Source: Ceratobasidium sp. AG-K (taxonomy: Eukaryota; Basidiomycota; Agaricomycetes; Cantharellales; Ceratobasidiaceae). From it: a stretch of 64,000 nucleotides of DNA. The notes beneath the pieces are model-generated. The model saw nothing but the letters and a program-made list of their open reading frames with translations, searched no databases and was not told the DNA's origin. The translations under genes and the position numbers were made by a program. Below are positions 1 through 13,170 of this stretch, in pieces; position 1 is the stretch's first letter; each line of letters opens with the position of its first letter. The DNA lies in the NCBI GenBank assembly GCA_037039685.1, contig JAWNGF010000010.1:372001-436000 (forward strand), read 5' to 3'.

Positions 1-2033
1 AGAAGCATAGCTCAGTCAACCGCCCGTGATGGTTCTCGACCTGACATCCGTGCTGCTGGGACCGTACTGAGTCAAGCATATAGTCAGGAAACGACGCATG
101 AAGTGTCGTAACGAGCTTGTTGCTGCCAGAGATGTGTAGCACGGACCACAGTGGCTCGAGTGCGTCTTGCACCGAACTGGCATCTTCTAATGCTAGGAGT
201 CCAGCTAAAGCCTCGACCGTCAGTGGCTCTTGAGCGCAGACGACCGTGTCAAGAACAAGCTTCATATCGGTTTTATCCTTTTGGTTAAGCTTAGGGCTAT
301 TGAATGCAGAGGTGAGAACTGCTGTGTACAGGGCATCGAGATCACTATCAGCTCCTGAGGAACCTGGGCGATTTATATCAAGCACCTCTCGCAATCTTTT
401 CTGGCGGCGGGAGGCCGAGGTCGCGGATTCGATGTACCGAACAACGGTCGCGGCGTAGATGAATAGGACGCCTGACTGCTCCACCAACGCGACAAGGTCC
501 TTGTCGGGGAGGGTTGCCAAAAGACCTCTGAGTTCGGCCTCCAGGTACAGCTTGATGTCATCTTTCACAATTGATTTATCCAGCTCGTGTAGGATTAGGT
601 TTGACTGTGTGTCTCCAATCTTTTTTCGAATGTGAGGCTCGGGGCGACTTGATACGAAAACCTTGAGCGGTAGTTCCGACGCACTCTTGGCTAAGATCTC
701 CAGCAATGCGGCGACAGCCTGGCTATCTTCGCATTCATCCAAAGCATCGATCACAACTACAAGGTCTTCTGGTAGGGCGGAGGCTGCTTTGCGCAACGGA
801 TCGACGATCAAACCATGGAGTTGATTGGGTAGTGATTTTGTATGTAGGTCAGGGTCCGCTTGTAGCGCGAGAGAGAGCGTATGGTAAAAGGGGCGGGAGA
901 ACCGAGCAAGCTGGTAGGCGATCGTCGGCAGGACAAGATTGACATTACGACAATCGGGAAGGAGCCGAGTGCAGAAGAAGCTCGCTGCAAGCTCGTGTGA
1001 TCGATCGAGCATTGCGCACAGACTGTTTGCAATCGTGGTCTTGCCGGTACCTGCCATACCATTCAGCCAGTACATGTTCTCCTGCTGCTTGTCGTGTCTC
1101 CATTGACTCAGAGTGGCCAGCACCTGCTTGCGGGTTTTGGGAGTGCATTCGCGGCGACCGACCTGGAGTGCCTCTGCAGAGTTATATCGGGCAGAAAACG
1201 ATGGTGAGAGCAATCTCAATCGGTTGTCCTATTGTGACACGATAAATAGACACGAAACAAAAAAAAAAACCATCCATGACTTACGCTCGCTTGTTCGTCG
1301 ACGATTTTCCATATGCTTAGGTCTGCATTCAGCTTTGTGACGGTGAGTTTATATACGGGTCTCGCCTGGTAGGGTAGACGTACTTTTAATCGTTCTAGGT
1401 GACGTTGGATTCGCCGGTAGCATTCTATCACTTCGTCCAGGTCCTTCCCCGCTTCCATTAAACGCCTCGCCTTCCGTTGGCCCTCCTTGCTCGATATTCG
1501 ATCCAGCTCGCTCTTGATTACGCTGCCAGCCATCAATATAAGCTTGCTCGTCAGCCATGACGAAACTTATACGCACCTGCAGAAGTTGTGCATGCCTGCT
1601 GTCATTGTCGGCGGAACGTTACCAGAGAAGTGTGTGCTCAGCACACTGAACAGTTCCTCGAGCTCTCTTCTTAGCGCCGCATAACCTGATCGGGCTTCTG
1701 CAGCGTTCTACACGATCGCAAATCTAGAATCCATCCTGGCCGGCCATTGCCAACTCGACTTACCTCGTATACGTCAATAACTGCTCCTAGCTCATCCATA
1801 ACTGACTTGAGTGGCCCGAACCCATCTGCAATGCCACCTAGGACCCGCCGGAAGTCGTCAAAGGATTTCCAGGCGCTGTTGGTCTGTGGAGTGGGCGAAT
1901 GGGAGCGGCCCAAGGGCACAGGGTTAGTTTGGGAGGTTGACAAGGTAATAGTCGACCCCGAAGGGCTTTTCTCTAATCCAATCTTGCCCTTAACTCGATC
2001 TTTGACGCGCTTCAATCGGTCGGGAAACGGCAT
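1..2033 (-). CDS. NACHT-domain STAND NTPase, 3' end beyond window
   Basis: A NACHT-family signal-transducing ATPase of the kind fungi use in non-self recognition (HET-E-like). My model has exons 2033-1764, 1707-1577, 1522-1384, 1332-1285 and 1228 to the window edge, all with GT..AG borders and matching phase. The start MPFPDRLKRVKD fits a short basic N-terminus followed by a conserved helical leader. The last exon holds the Walker A motif GMAGTGKTTIAN (about 1060-1025), then ASFFCTRL, and the Walker B-type VVVIDALDECED about 60-70 residues later. The frame is open to base 1, so the C-terminus, often WD40 or other repeats in this family, is missing. The effector role is inferred from the family only. 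Confidence 0.85.
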
Positions 2034-3336
2034 CGGTATGAGCTGTATGAGCTGGTGGTGGCCGTGCGTTGTCGAGTTTAGCGCTCGTCGCGTCTGATCT
2101 CGAGTGAAATTCTAGAACCCAAACACGCGGTGCGGTACACAGGGTGGCACTGCCTATCCATGCGATTTTCTGGTGTATCACGCGTTGCCTGATCTGGGAA
2201 ACTCATTGCGGCCCGGGCGGAAACCCATCGACGTTGAGTATCCCCTCGGTCGTCGGTCCCGAGATCTACAGGAGCGCTGTGATTTACCTTATATTAGAGT
2301 ACCGCTCGCGTATATCGTGAATCAAGCTATCGCAGCCGTACAGACATTTCTGCTGGAAACCCAATAGTACTGTGACGCTTGCCCGACGACAAGAGAATCT
2401 GGATGAGTCCATGTGGCCCAGTCCGCCCCTCCGCGTTGACCAAAACCCTATGATCCAGCCTTGACCATCGTTCTTCCTTGCTCAGTTTACCAATCCATGC
2501 TACCCGGTAATGGCCCGGAGCGTCGAAAAGACAGTGATAGTCAGATTCGGGGCGTGGAGAGCAGAGGTAGAAACCACAATGATTGGGATAATTTGTGTTC
2601 ATTTACGATGACCGAGGCTACTACATGGGTTAATTGAATGTACGGCTACACACTAAAGTTAGGAAACTCACCCGCTCAAGTTGTGCCTGACGGCAATCCC
2701 ATCCCACCCGCCAATAACACACGCTCCACATCGGTATTTACACGACCATTCCGGAAAGCTATTCCAAGCTTGCGTGTATTGACATCGAGGGGCCTCTGAA
2801 GTCTCATACAAGCTTTGGGATGATTAGGTGTGGAGAAAGAGTAGTCGGGTCGATTGGTATGGAATAAGAGTCGAAACAGTGCGTCGCAGGGACCCCAAGC
2901 ACATGACTTCCCAAGCGAATGAGTTAAATTAGGTTGTGAGAGTCGGTTGGAGGTACGAACCTATCGAGGACGCTCGCTCTCATACAACTCACCCAAGAAT
3001 GAAGTCCGTGCAGTGGTTCGCATCATTTTGCATGCCTTTGCCAGGGAAAGGTCGAGGTGGTTTTCCGGTATCAACCACCCCGAGTTATCAGTAAAGCATT
3101 CACATGTGGTGTGCTGGAATAAGATCCAGTACAGTAGCATGGTTTAATGTTTCGGTCGCAGTGTCAAGTTCCCTCATTCGGAATCCGGGAAAGTGGTCGA
3201 GTTTGAGGCGAGCTCACCACGTGCTAGAGTCCCACCCTATGAATCACATGCCCGGAGCCAAATCACATGCCACCACGACAGGCAACACTCCCATATATGA
3301 GCCGGTGTGCAGTGCGTCTACCTCCCACCAACTATA
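2034..3336. other. Intergenic, no supported gene
   Basis: Divergent intergenic region between the NACHT gene (-) and the acyl-CoA oxidase gene (+). A 91-codon open frame on the minus strand (2602-2327) has a protein-like composition but matches no family I recognise and shows no clear splice partners, so it is not called. Confidence 0.5.
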
Positions 3337-5609
3337 ATGGCTCCATACACCCTTCCTCCTGCGACCTTTGATGTCAACGAGCTCAAGCGAGTATTCGACC
3401 ACGACAACTTTGACAAGCGCGATGCGTTTCGAGCCCTCGCCGACGAGCCACTGTTTGTGCCTCGACACAATGTCTCGCTGGCCTATGAGCGTGAACTAGC
3501 GCTGGATCGACTGAAGCGGGTGTCGGAGACCAAGATGATCTCGGTGTTTGACTTTGAGAAGAATCCGTTGAATGTCATGGCTGGTAAGTAGTTGCATTGT
3601 ATAGCCGGCCTTGGATGACCGAGACATCTTTAGCACACGAGTTGGCTGGGATGCTGGACCCGTCGTTTACGACCAAGATGACTGTGCAGTACAACCTGTT
3701 TGGAGGCACTGTACTCAAGCTCGGGACGGATCGCCATCGCAAGTACCTGCATGGGTTGGACGAGATGTCGGTCATCGGATGTTTCGCCTTGACCGAGCTG
3801 GGATATGGGAATAACGCGGTGGAAATGGAAACAACCGCCATCTGGGACGCAAAGACCAAGGAGTTTATCATCAATACTCCGTCTGTCATTGCTCGTAAGT
3901 CCCTCTTTGAATCCATTTATATGTAGCTGAGATCGTTGATTGCAGAAAAGTACTGGATCACAAACGTGAGTAGTCGAAGTCAATTGCTAAAACCCCTTCT
4001 CACATTAGTCTAGTCCGCCGTACACGCCAACTATGCTGTCGTGTTTGCTCAACTGATCTTCAACGGCACCAACGAAGGCATCCACGCCTTCCTTGTTCGT
4101 ATCCGTGATGAGTCGGGTGCACCTTGCCCTGGTGTGTCTATCCACGACATGGGAAAGAAGATGGACTGTAACGGCGTTGACAACGGAAAGCTCGCGTTCG
4201 AACACGTTCGCTGTCCCCGCGAGGCGCTACTCAACCGGTGGAGCGATGTGGACGAGCAGGGCAAGTTTACGTCAACCATTGCGAACCGCCGCGCGTGAGT
4301 CTCAGTCCTGATCGTTCGAGTACCATTGCTGATGATTCAATTGGTACAGCCGATTCCTCAAAGTGGCCGACCAACTCCTCGCCGGTCGCCTGTGCATCGC
4401 ATCCATGATCCTCGGCAGCGCCAAATCATCCCTCGGAATCGCCCTCCGCTTCTCAGCAACCCGTGAAACCGTCGGCGAATCAGGCAAATCAGACACACCC
4501 ATCCTGACTTATCAACTCCAACAACTCGCCCTCGTCCCTCTTCTCGCACGCACCGCTTTCCTCAACTGCGGCTTGCACGTGGCCAAGCGAGCGTGGTCCA
4601 AGGCTGGTCCCGAGACCCCTCAACTCAAGTATGCCGAAGTCGTACGGTTGTGCTGTGCGATCAAGCCGTTGGTTACTTGGCATGGCGAGCGATGTGCGAG
4701 TGTGGCGCGGGAGAGGTGTGGTGGACAGGGATACTTGAACGTGAATCGGATGGCGCAGAACGTTGGGTTCTCGCATGCGGGAATCACCGCCGAGGGTGAG
4801 ATCCTCATCGTCTTCAAGTGGTACTTGGCTAATAGCTTGACGTGAATAGGCGACAATGCGGTTCTTACTCAAAAGGTCGCCAAGGAGCTACTAGCCGCAA
4901 TCGACAACGGTTCCTACAAGCTGACCACGCACAATCCCGCCCACGCGAAGTTATGGAACATTGCCGAGGACGTTGAAGCCGGAGTTAAACTTCTACAACT
5001 CCGAGAAACCGTTTTGGCTCAAAAGGTATGTCTAGGCGTCCGTCGAGCCTGCCAGTTACTCATATCACCTTTAGCTCCAAAAAGACCTCGCGAGTCTCAT
5101 GAAGTCTGGTAAATCTCTGTACCAGGCGTGGATGTTCCACTTGTCGGACACGATCCAAGCCACGGCCGTCGCGTTTGGCGAGCGTGTTTCCGCCGACGAG
5201 ATGTTCCGACTCGTCCAATCGACCTCGGGTGGAACTCGGTAGGTCTACCACCCTCGCGTTTTCCCTCCGCTCACCCCTCGATAGACAAATCCTCGCCACG
5301 CTTCTCCACGTATCCATCCTCCAAATTGTCACCTCGAGCCCAACCCTCCTCGCCCTCTCGGTCATCACGCCCGAACAACACACAGCCGCCAAGTCTAAAC
5401 TCGAGTCTCTCGTTCGAGACGTCCTAGGCCCCCAAGCGCTGCACGTCGTTGATTCTTGGGGGCTGCCTGGACAGGTATTGAGGGAGACTCCGGCGGCGAG
5501 TGTGGGTGGGACCGGAGGGTGGGATGTGTTTAACATGGGAGATAACCGGGGAGAGGTTGTGGGTAGTCAGGGGCGAATCGGGCGGGAGGAATGGAAGGCC
5601 AAGTTGTAG
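3337..5609 (+). CDS. Acyl-CoA oxidase, peroxisomal type
   Basis: FAD-dependent acyl-CoA oxidase, first step of peroxisomal beta-oxidation (acyl-CoA to trans-2-enoyl-CoA, giving H2O2). Exons: 3337-3583, 3634-3894, 3946-3965 (20 nt), 4014-4294, 4350-4795, 4850-5025, 5075-5238 and 5285-5609. They sum to 1920 nt (639 aa), close to the usual family length. The flavin/substrate-region motif [13 protein letters not shown] lies near residues 130-145. The [13 protein letters not shown] stretch and the [14 protein letters not shown] block are typical of the family. The protein ends in AKL, an accepted variant of the PTS1 signal, so import into peroxisomes is likely. The ATG at 3337 is the first in frame. 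Chain-length preference cannot be read from sequence. Confidence 0.92.
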
Positions 5610-5767
5610 GCCCGGGTGTATGCTTTTTTTTTTTGAATCTGAATGGTGGTATTGGCGGGACCGAGAAACGTCCGGTCTGAACCTGTGCTGGAGTGAGACG
5701 CGTATTGGTTGACTTTAGATGAGTCGCAAATGTATGTGTAACATATGGCTTATCAAACCTATGGGTG

Positions 5768-6841
5768 ATTCGAGATAGTTACGAATACACCTCCGCCAAG
5801 CGATCGACATGGACAACCAAATACCCTTCTGAACCCCTAGTAGCATGCGCCGCCGCATCGCTTCTGCATCAAAGCAACATTGATCAGCTAAATACACTAA
5901 TTAGCCTCCATGACGGGATCAAGGATGGTATGGTCAATGTCTGGCGCTGTAGGGGGACTAGTTAGCCGATTACTCTTGCAGTTGCAAAGGACCTGTTGGC
6001 TCAGAAATTCTATTCCCATCCTCTGAACATACCGGATATTGGTAAAGGTCTATGGGAGGCCCCCCTGCCGGACTGTGAGCCCGTTCCTGTGATCAAATTT
6101 CTCGAGTTTCTGTTTGGCTCTTCAGTTTGGGAGAACGGCGATCGGGATAAATTCACACACTGGAGTGTCAATTTCTCCCACTGGATATTGATGACTGAAA
6201 AGATCTGGGAAAGGTCCGAAAATGATTCTCCCCCAGGGTGAGTAATTACCTATATGCTCCCCCTTGTCTAACATAACGCTGACGCTGAATGTAGTCGAGG
6301 TGACCTCATAACACGACACTGGTTTCGGACGAGCGTTATACAGTGCTCCTCGGACCAGACTCTCGCCGACAAGATTATTCCACTTTATTATAGCGATCCG
6401 AGTGGCTCTTCTGATCGGTTTTCTCATATTCCTGTCCCCGATAGAGCGAGGAAACACCTCATAGGACCCGCATTGGATTTTATCTCTCCCCAAACCACCA
6501 CCGGTTGTAATACGACAGAACCCTATGTGGTTATCCGCCTCGATATGGGCGCGAGGATACCAGAGGATGTACCTATCGCTGCTCATTATGCTCTTGGGTG
6601 CTTGCGGATTCGCGTCGATGGTATAGCCAAGGAGAGTGTCCCGTTCCTCCAAGGTCGGGATAACATAGCCGAGACCCTGGCTAGGATTTTGGACCTGGAG
6701 CATCCCCCTGATAGTGCGAGCGCAGCCATCTCGCGGTTGGCAGCAAATGTCGATTTTGGGGAGACAGTCGCTCAAAACATATGTTACGGGGGTCTTACAG
6801 CCATAATACTGGACTTTCGGGTTTCTGGCAGTCCTAGTTGA
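5768..6841 (+). CDS. Unknown protein, start uncertain
   Basis: Three exons join in phase: about 5768-5927, 5982-6237 and 6295-6841. They give roughly 320 residues with no motif I recognise. The protein lacks signal peptide and membrane segments and is rich in W, D and P. No ATG occurs in the first exon upstream of the open frame (the frame is closed by TAA near 5745), so the start is in an unseen upstream exon or the gene is 5' truncated. Splice junctions give GR..D and D|VAKDLL without frameshifts, which supports a real gene. Function unknown. Confidence 0.55.
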
Positions 6842-7133
6842 CGTGGCTAGCGCTGCTCATGGCTCTGTGCTCTTTGGAATTGTACTACATGCACAAGAAT
6901 TATCTTAATGATATTATGGGCAGAAGTAGTTTCGTGCTTGGGCCACGCGTTCCACATTTGAGAACGATATCATTGTTTCGGCCACCAAAATGCTAAATTT
7001 ATACAATCACATTTTCTAGTAACATGATCGATGTCGCATCCCGAGGGGTGATTTCACATTCGAAAGGTTTGGGCACACTATTACAATTAAATTAATATGA
7101 CTAGCCAGTGACGGACAATTTCACCTGCACTCA

Positions 7134-9098
7134 CTAAGTGGCGAACGGTGCAAACAGTTCATATATGCGTTCCGAGTTGGGACCCCCGAGTTGGTTGACT
7201 GCTTCCTTGAGCTGTCTACTGGCTTGAATGTCGAATATAGCAAGTAAACCGACCATCATCATCCATACACTGTTGTTGGCAACATGCAGGCCAGGGCATG
7301 CGCGTCTACCAAATCCAAATATGTACTTGCGAGGGTCGGGATCTGGCGTTGCCTTGAGGAAGCGAGTGGGGTCAAATGTGTAAGGATTGGGATAATGAAC
7401 AGGGTCGCGGAGCATTCCCCTATGTGTTTGAGTTAAATGTTGGTCTGGAACGAGGATACACAGAGGACATAAGACGTACCAGACGTTGGGGTTAATACTA
7501 GCGCCTTTGGGAATCCAGAATCCATCGATTTCAATAGTAGAAGTAGCAACATGTGCGACGCCTGGAACTTTACTAATCAACAGAGCCTTTTGGTTGATTT
7601 GTACCACGACCTTACCCAGTGGGGTAATTGGGCACACCCTCATGACTTCCTGCAGAAATGCCTCGGTATATGGCAAAGAGTTTCGGTCCTTGAGTTCGGG
7701 GACGCGGGACCGGCCGACCACTGCATCAATCTCGTCTCGCGCGGATTGTGCTTGATCAGGATGGAGGGCCATCATTAAGAGTGACGATGAGACTGTCCCA
7801 GAAATCTAGGGACACTCGTCGGAAAACATAATCAAACACGTTGTTAGTCGCTCTTACCGTTCCAGACCCCGCTTCAAACGTGCATAAATCAAATTACTTT
7901 GGCTAAGTATCATGTCTATTGAACTTCGTACTTACCAGTAAACATGGTCCCGGCCGTGCACCGGATAAGATCTATATCTTCCTCGCATGCGTTCTCGCCC
8001 CCTTTCTCTTCCAGTAGTTGAGAGGTGTACGATCGTTGTTCCACCCGACCTCGGCACTTTGTGTGGAGGCTTAGACACAGTTCAACCGGGTTTTCAGGCA
8101 CTTACTACTTGATCGTAAACGACGCTGAATGGTTCACTAATATATCTTTCACGCAATTCCCTACCTTCTTTACCTATCCTCTGGAATTTTGCTCCAGGGA
8201 ACCAGAGAGGGAGGTACTTGACTAAAACGATGGTAGTAACACATATTTCCCAAGACATAATGAATTCATAAGCTTACGAATGGGAAAGTCGTTTACTAGG
8301 TAGTGCGACGATAATGCTTTGCCTAATAACACGCTCGATTCATATGCTATCTTGAGTAAAGGGTCGTTCTCCACGACCTTGTGGCCGTATGTCAGACGCA
8401 TGATGAACGCCCCGGCAATATCCTTCGTGATAATGGCTATTTTCTCAGGGTCATCGTAGACTTGTCGAAGGAAATGAAGCGTGTATTCGAGGTGCTGAAC
8501 TGCATATGACCGAGCGACAGTCTGATGTAAAGCAGAGGTAGCAACCCGACGCATTTTTTTATGTCGCTCGTCGTGGGTTGGATAGAGTGAGACAGAATTA
8601 GACCAGCCTAAGCTAAAACGTTCTTATTGATACTTATTTGGATGTGTGGTCTGTGGTACAGCTTACATTTCATGTACCATCACGTTATGAGGGCGGTTGG
8701 CAGTCACAGCCGCATGTTTTTCGAGGACTTCGTTTGCCAAATCGATTGTATTGACGATAATATTGGTTTCGGTTGCTGTTTGGAGGCGGATGATGCCGCC
8801 TATATATAACAAGGTTATCCAAATTTGGCATACCTAAGTTTGCACTAGCAAATCGCTCACCGAGTGAATTCCTGTAAGTCGTGGCTAGTAGAACATAGCG
8901 ATGTGGTTGGTTGATGAAGTCTTTATTTCCCCATATCCAGTGTCCGACTGGAGAAGGAGGCAGCGATGAACGAGTAGCACTTGACTTGGCACATTTCCAA
9001 AGAATAACAAGTACTGCGACCGCCGGTATCAAGGAGCTAGAGGCACTTGAACGATCTAAGACCCCCCAGAACTTTAGGGATAATGGAGGTATGGCCAT
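7134..9098 (-). CDS. Cytochrome P450 monooxygenase
   Basis: Microsomal-type P450, haem-thiolate monooxygenase. Nine exons: 9098-8861, 8799-8667, 8612-8278, 8221-8106, 8056-7936, 7871-7858 (14-nt microexon), 7805-7616, 7567-7480 and 7419-7134. They total 1521 nt (506 aa), a normal length. Residues about 21-37 form an N-terminal membrane anchor, followed by the Pro-rich hinge LPPSPVGHW. The I-helix AGSGT is encoded across the microexon. The K-helix ExxR is EVMR (about 372-375). The haem loop FGFGRRACPG supplies the Cys ligand (about 453). It resembles the large CYP64/O-methylsterigmatocystin-oxidoreductase-like group of Agaricomycetes. No neighbouring biosynthetic genes suggest a pathway, so the substrate is unknown. 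Confidence 0.92.
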
Positions 9099-10290
9099 AG
9101 GTCCGGAAATGAGCGGGAGGAAAGTTGCGACATATCAGGAGAGCCCACGCTTATAAGACGGCCGGCAACATGAGCTTACAACGTGCCCTTTAGCACTAAA
9201 ATGGTCCCAGAGTCGGACTCGGAGAGTGCCTAGGCACATCCATGCCGATACTCCGGGTTACTTTATGGACGCATTTGATTGACTTGGCACTACCCGAATA
9301 TCCGTCAGCGATGTACAGCATTGGGCTCTCCACGCATATGGGGTCGCAATTCCTTGAGACGGATTGGTGCATAGGGCTCCATGACCCAACTAGGGTTCAT
9401 GTGAAGGAAGGTATACCATAAACGCAAGGCTCGCAGGAAATCCTGTTCCCCGGAACAAGAAGATCCACTCCTGGTGCCTTGCTGGCAGGGCTGGTTGAAG
9501 ATGACAACGCCGAATATCCGTCGCTTTGCGCTGACTGATCTCTGGCTATGCGTGGCTGTGCCTATCTCCACTCCATGCAAATATAAGCGTTTTTCGGACT
9601 ACACAGTGACCTGGAAGCTCGGGTATGGTGAGATGATATTCGAATCGTTTCTGGTTACTTCGAACAAGGTCACTGCTTTGCTTAGCAACGCATATATCTA
9701 AGTCCAGCTCTGAGATTTCGATCTCGCTCCTCCATTGTAGGAATATTCTCACAAACGACAATTAATAGAACAACTGTCATTGACAATGTGATTAATATAT
9801 ATTAAAAGGCATTCAGGATTGAAGTCGTGGCGGGCGTAAGGGTAAAAGGGAGTTCGAGGTGAGGGTGAGAAGGGCTATGGTACAGTATATGAAATAAGGC
9901 TGAAGAAAATGAGTGACGAAATAGAGAAATTGGTCCATTAAAACTTGTGTGAGACTTGATGATCTATCGAATTCCCGAGTCTTCCTTAAGCTCGGTCGCG
10001 TACTAGAATGTTGAGTGGCTTTGTTCCACTACGCGATGGCGCCGAGGTTCTTTGACGCGCCTTTGAGCTCACCTGGATCGCCGCTCGAGCAGAACCCAGA
10101 TAGACACTAGCAGAGTGTTGGTTCCTCGACCGTCGCTTATTCATGACGAGTAATCCAGGGGATCCATTGGACCTAGCGGAGGGGTCCGCGCTCAGTTCTA
10201 GTGTCGACTTTTTGGCGGGTCTAAGGGGCCTTATTGAAGCTAGGTTACTGGAAGGAGAGCTAGGAGCCATAGGTCACCGATTGGCAAGTG
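9099..10290. other. Intergenic, possible 3' exon of the next gene
   Basis: Nothing firm is seen from 9099 to about 9985. On the minus strand 10270-9986 is an open Ser/Arg/Pro-rich frame of 94 codons that could be a terminal exon of the unknown gene upstream (10291-12962). I could not find a splice junction that joins it cleanly. Confidence 0.4.
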
Positions 10291-12962
10291 CTAGCTGGGG
10301 AACACCGGATAATTCGAACCAGCTGCTTGTCGCTTTGATGGTGAGTGGCGAGGCACAGAAGGGTTCGTGTGTGGAAGAGCAGGGGATTGACCCAGGACGC
10401 GACCCATTGCCTCGCGATCTATTGAATGAATGCTACCCTGGGAGGTCGAGGTATCCAACGGGTGAGTCGTCAATGGGGTAGTATCCAGAATTGCAGGCTC
10501 AGATATTGTGTCAAGACCCGGTACACTAACCAGACGTCCACAAGGTAAGTCCGGCGATCGTCCATTAGGCTCTATGATACGTGGTAGTCCAAGACAAAGG
10601 GCCGTGAGAAGTCGGCTTCGAGTGTTTGCAGTCGCCGAAACAATGAGAGTCGAATCGAGAGTTGCGGTCGGGCGTATTGAAGAGAACAAACTGGCATCAA
10701 AGATTAAACCTCTTCGACGCTCAGCCCCAGTTGGACCACGTTTTGAGCTCCACTCAGGCGCGTCCAACCGAGCGTCAATCGGTTCTACAGTCCAGCCAAG
10801 GTCCTGCTTTAGTATTTTAGGCGGGTCTGGTGACGTGAGCGGCAGAGTCGCTCGGGGCGGGATAAATCTGCGCCTAGCCAAATCCCGAGTGGTCGAGCGC
10901 AGGGACACTGGCAGGCTCGGCATTGGGGACGGTTCAGTCGAAAAGACAAAGTACGTATTCTGCTGGCGACTTTTCAGACGACTTGATTCAGTGGGGCCTG
11001 TCGAACGGCGCTTTTCCTTATTAGATAGGATCGGAGCCAAGGGAGCACGAGCGGGAAGTTTGCTGACTGGACGTTTGATTGGAGTCGAGGTGGAGGAGCC
11101 ACGGGAAATATTTTCCTTCTTGACACAATCCTTCATGAGGCCTGTCGACCGTGTTCTGGCTACGGGCGTTGGCCGCAAACCCAGGGGATTCTGCGCCGGA
11201 GCGGCGGGGTCTAGGAGAATTGTCAGTAGCTGGGTGCCTAGTATCACACGCAGCTAACCTTGCTCAGCGGCGTTATTCTGCCATTTGAGACTGGGATTAG
11301 GCTTCCGTGATCCATTGAGAACCGGAATGCGAGGCGGAGGCAATGAGCGGCCACGGCAATCTTTGTCACTCGATGAAATCGTCGGAACGCTCGCGGGGGT
11401 AAGATTACGATGCAAATTCGAAGGCGGGTTATCCAAAGGCGGAGCCAGAATCGGGTTCGAGTGGTTTGGGTTCTGTGGAAGAGGTTCAGCGGCAAACGGA
11501 TGCAAATATCACCTGACCAACCTCCGATGGGACAACCACGGGCTCTATGTCGGAACTCGGGATCAAACCTTTTGAGTCGGCTGCTTCCGAAATGAAGAGC
11601 TCGAGCTCAGCAAATAAGGCGTCGGTCGACAAGATGTCTGCACGACGGTCAGGTAAGTACTGATAATCACAGTTTGCGACGCATACCTTGGTCTCCCTTG
11701 TCGGAAGTGTCCATGGCCAACACATTGCTGTGGTTCTCGCAATCGTCGCTCACATCAAACTGAAACATATCTGAGCCGATAGTCGACCATGAGCTGGCGA
11801 TCGGGAGTCCAGGCTCAAATTGGAGGCCGTCGTTGGGCCGGAGTTCTTCGTTGGCAATCTTAGGAAGTTCTTCTACAAGCGACGGGTTAGCCATAACCGT
11901 TGAGTTGCTACGCCGGCGAATCGTACCATCATGTTCCTTTTGGTCCGCGACTCTTGTGTTCGTTCTAAGGCTGATATCATTGTCGCGACCGTATTGAGAT
12001 AGCGCTACGATTCCCACTGCCGTTGAAGTAGTGCTGCCGAGCGAAATCTCCGCAGGTCGATGGGCTTGCTCGATCTCGTAGTGGCCATCGTTCGCTATCG
12101 AGTGAAATTAGTAGGGTTCATAAATATGCTTTGACTTGCACTGATGGAGTCGCTGGGAGATGAGTTACGAGCATCAGCAAAGCCACAAATGTGTTATCAA
12201 AAAAAAACACTTGCCTCGATCTTCACTCATGCATTGTGGAGCCGGTGAATCAATATATGAATCATATCTAAACGGATCCAACATGTCTGCCACTGTCGAC
12301 AAGGTATCCGATGTCGGGAAGTTCGAGATTTCACCAGTGCATTCCTTTGTCTCGCTCGCAGACTTTGCTGATACCCACCATTCACAATGCTCGGAGTTGT
12401 CCATCCTGCGTTTGCTTTCGGTGGAGGTCGCAGCGATTTGGGTGACTATTTGGCGGCATTAGTGACGCTTTGACTGACAGGATATATACTCGCCTTGTCG
12501 ATCAAACTCTAGCCGAATGCACAAAATTTCCTTGTTTTCACTCTTTCCCAATCGAGTATCGAGCCGAATTGGATCATGGCAGTTAGCAACGACGGGTGGA
12601 GAGACAAACGCAGAGATTTTCGGCTTTGGCTCCGCGGTATAAACTGTAAAAGGAATTAAATATCGTTCACCAGAAAGAGAAGCCGTGTGCTTACATAGAC
12701 CAGCAGAAAGGAATGCGCCCGTGTTGATGATCGAGTCGTATCTGAAAGGATCGCGCAAGTCGGCGAGAGTGGGTGAAGTGTCACTTGTTGGGAGAGTCGA
12801 AGTGGCTGTAAGCTGTTGTTCGCATTCGGCTTTGGTGAGACTGGTAATTGAGGTATTGATTCTATAATCGAGTAGAGAGCGATCCGCATGGGAATAGAAA
12901 GTCGAACGGAGGGTCGAGATATCTTCCTCATTGGGTGCGAGAGGAAGCACAGCAGAGCTCAT
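10291..12962 (-). CDS. Long Ser/Pro/Thr-rich unknown protein, multi-exon
   Basis: A minus-strand gene of at least six coding blocks, near 12962-12690, 12665-12490, 12404-12224, 12017-11675, 11660-11550, 11485-11274 and 11225-10291. The product is largely disordered and basic. It includes a segment around TPIKRPVSKLPARAPLAP and a conserved-looking end ILKQDLGWTVEPIDARLDAPEW. Two blocks carry near-identical units, TSDTSPTLADLRDPFRYDS and TSDTLSTVADMLDPFRYDS. Several donors appear to be GC (12490 and 12224 regions). The start at 12962 (MSSAVLPLAPNEED) is my choice and some junctions remain unresolved, so the model is approximate. No family recognised. Confidence 0.5.
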
Positions 12963-13170
12963 GGTGACAGCTGCAGCATTTAGACCTGGATACATAAGGG
13001 CAAGGTGAGTCGCCAATTGGACTACCGTGACTTTGTTGACTTACCGTGGCCATGACTATAAACTAGCGAGGACTCGTGAGAGGGAGATTTTGAAATAGGG
13101 GTTGAAGCTGAGGGGACGTCGATATCAGCCCTGAGCGCCAAAATAATAAACCGAATATACTCACATGAAG

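Noticed and set aside
10508..11257. 250-codon open frame on the plus strand
   Set aside because: It mirrors the minus-strand Ser/Pro-rich gene. The minus frame continues through flanking exons with proper splice sites; the plus frame does not.
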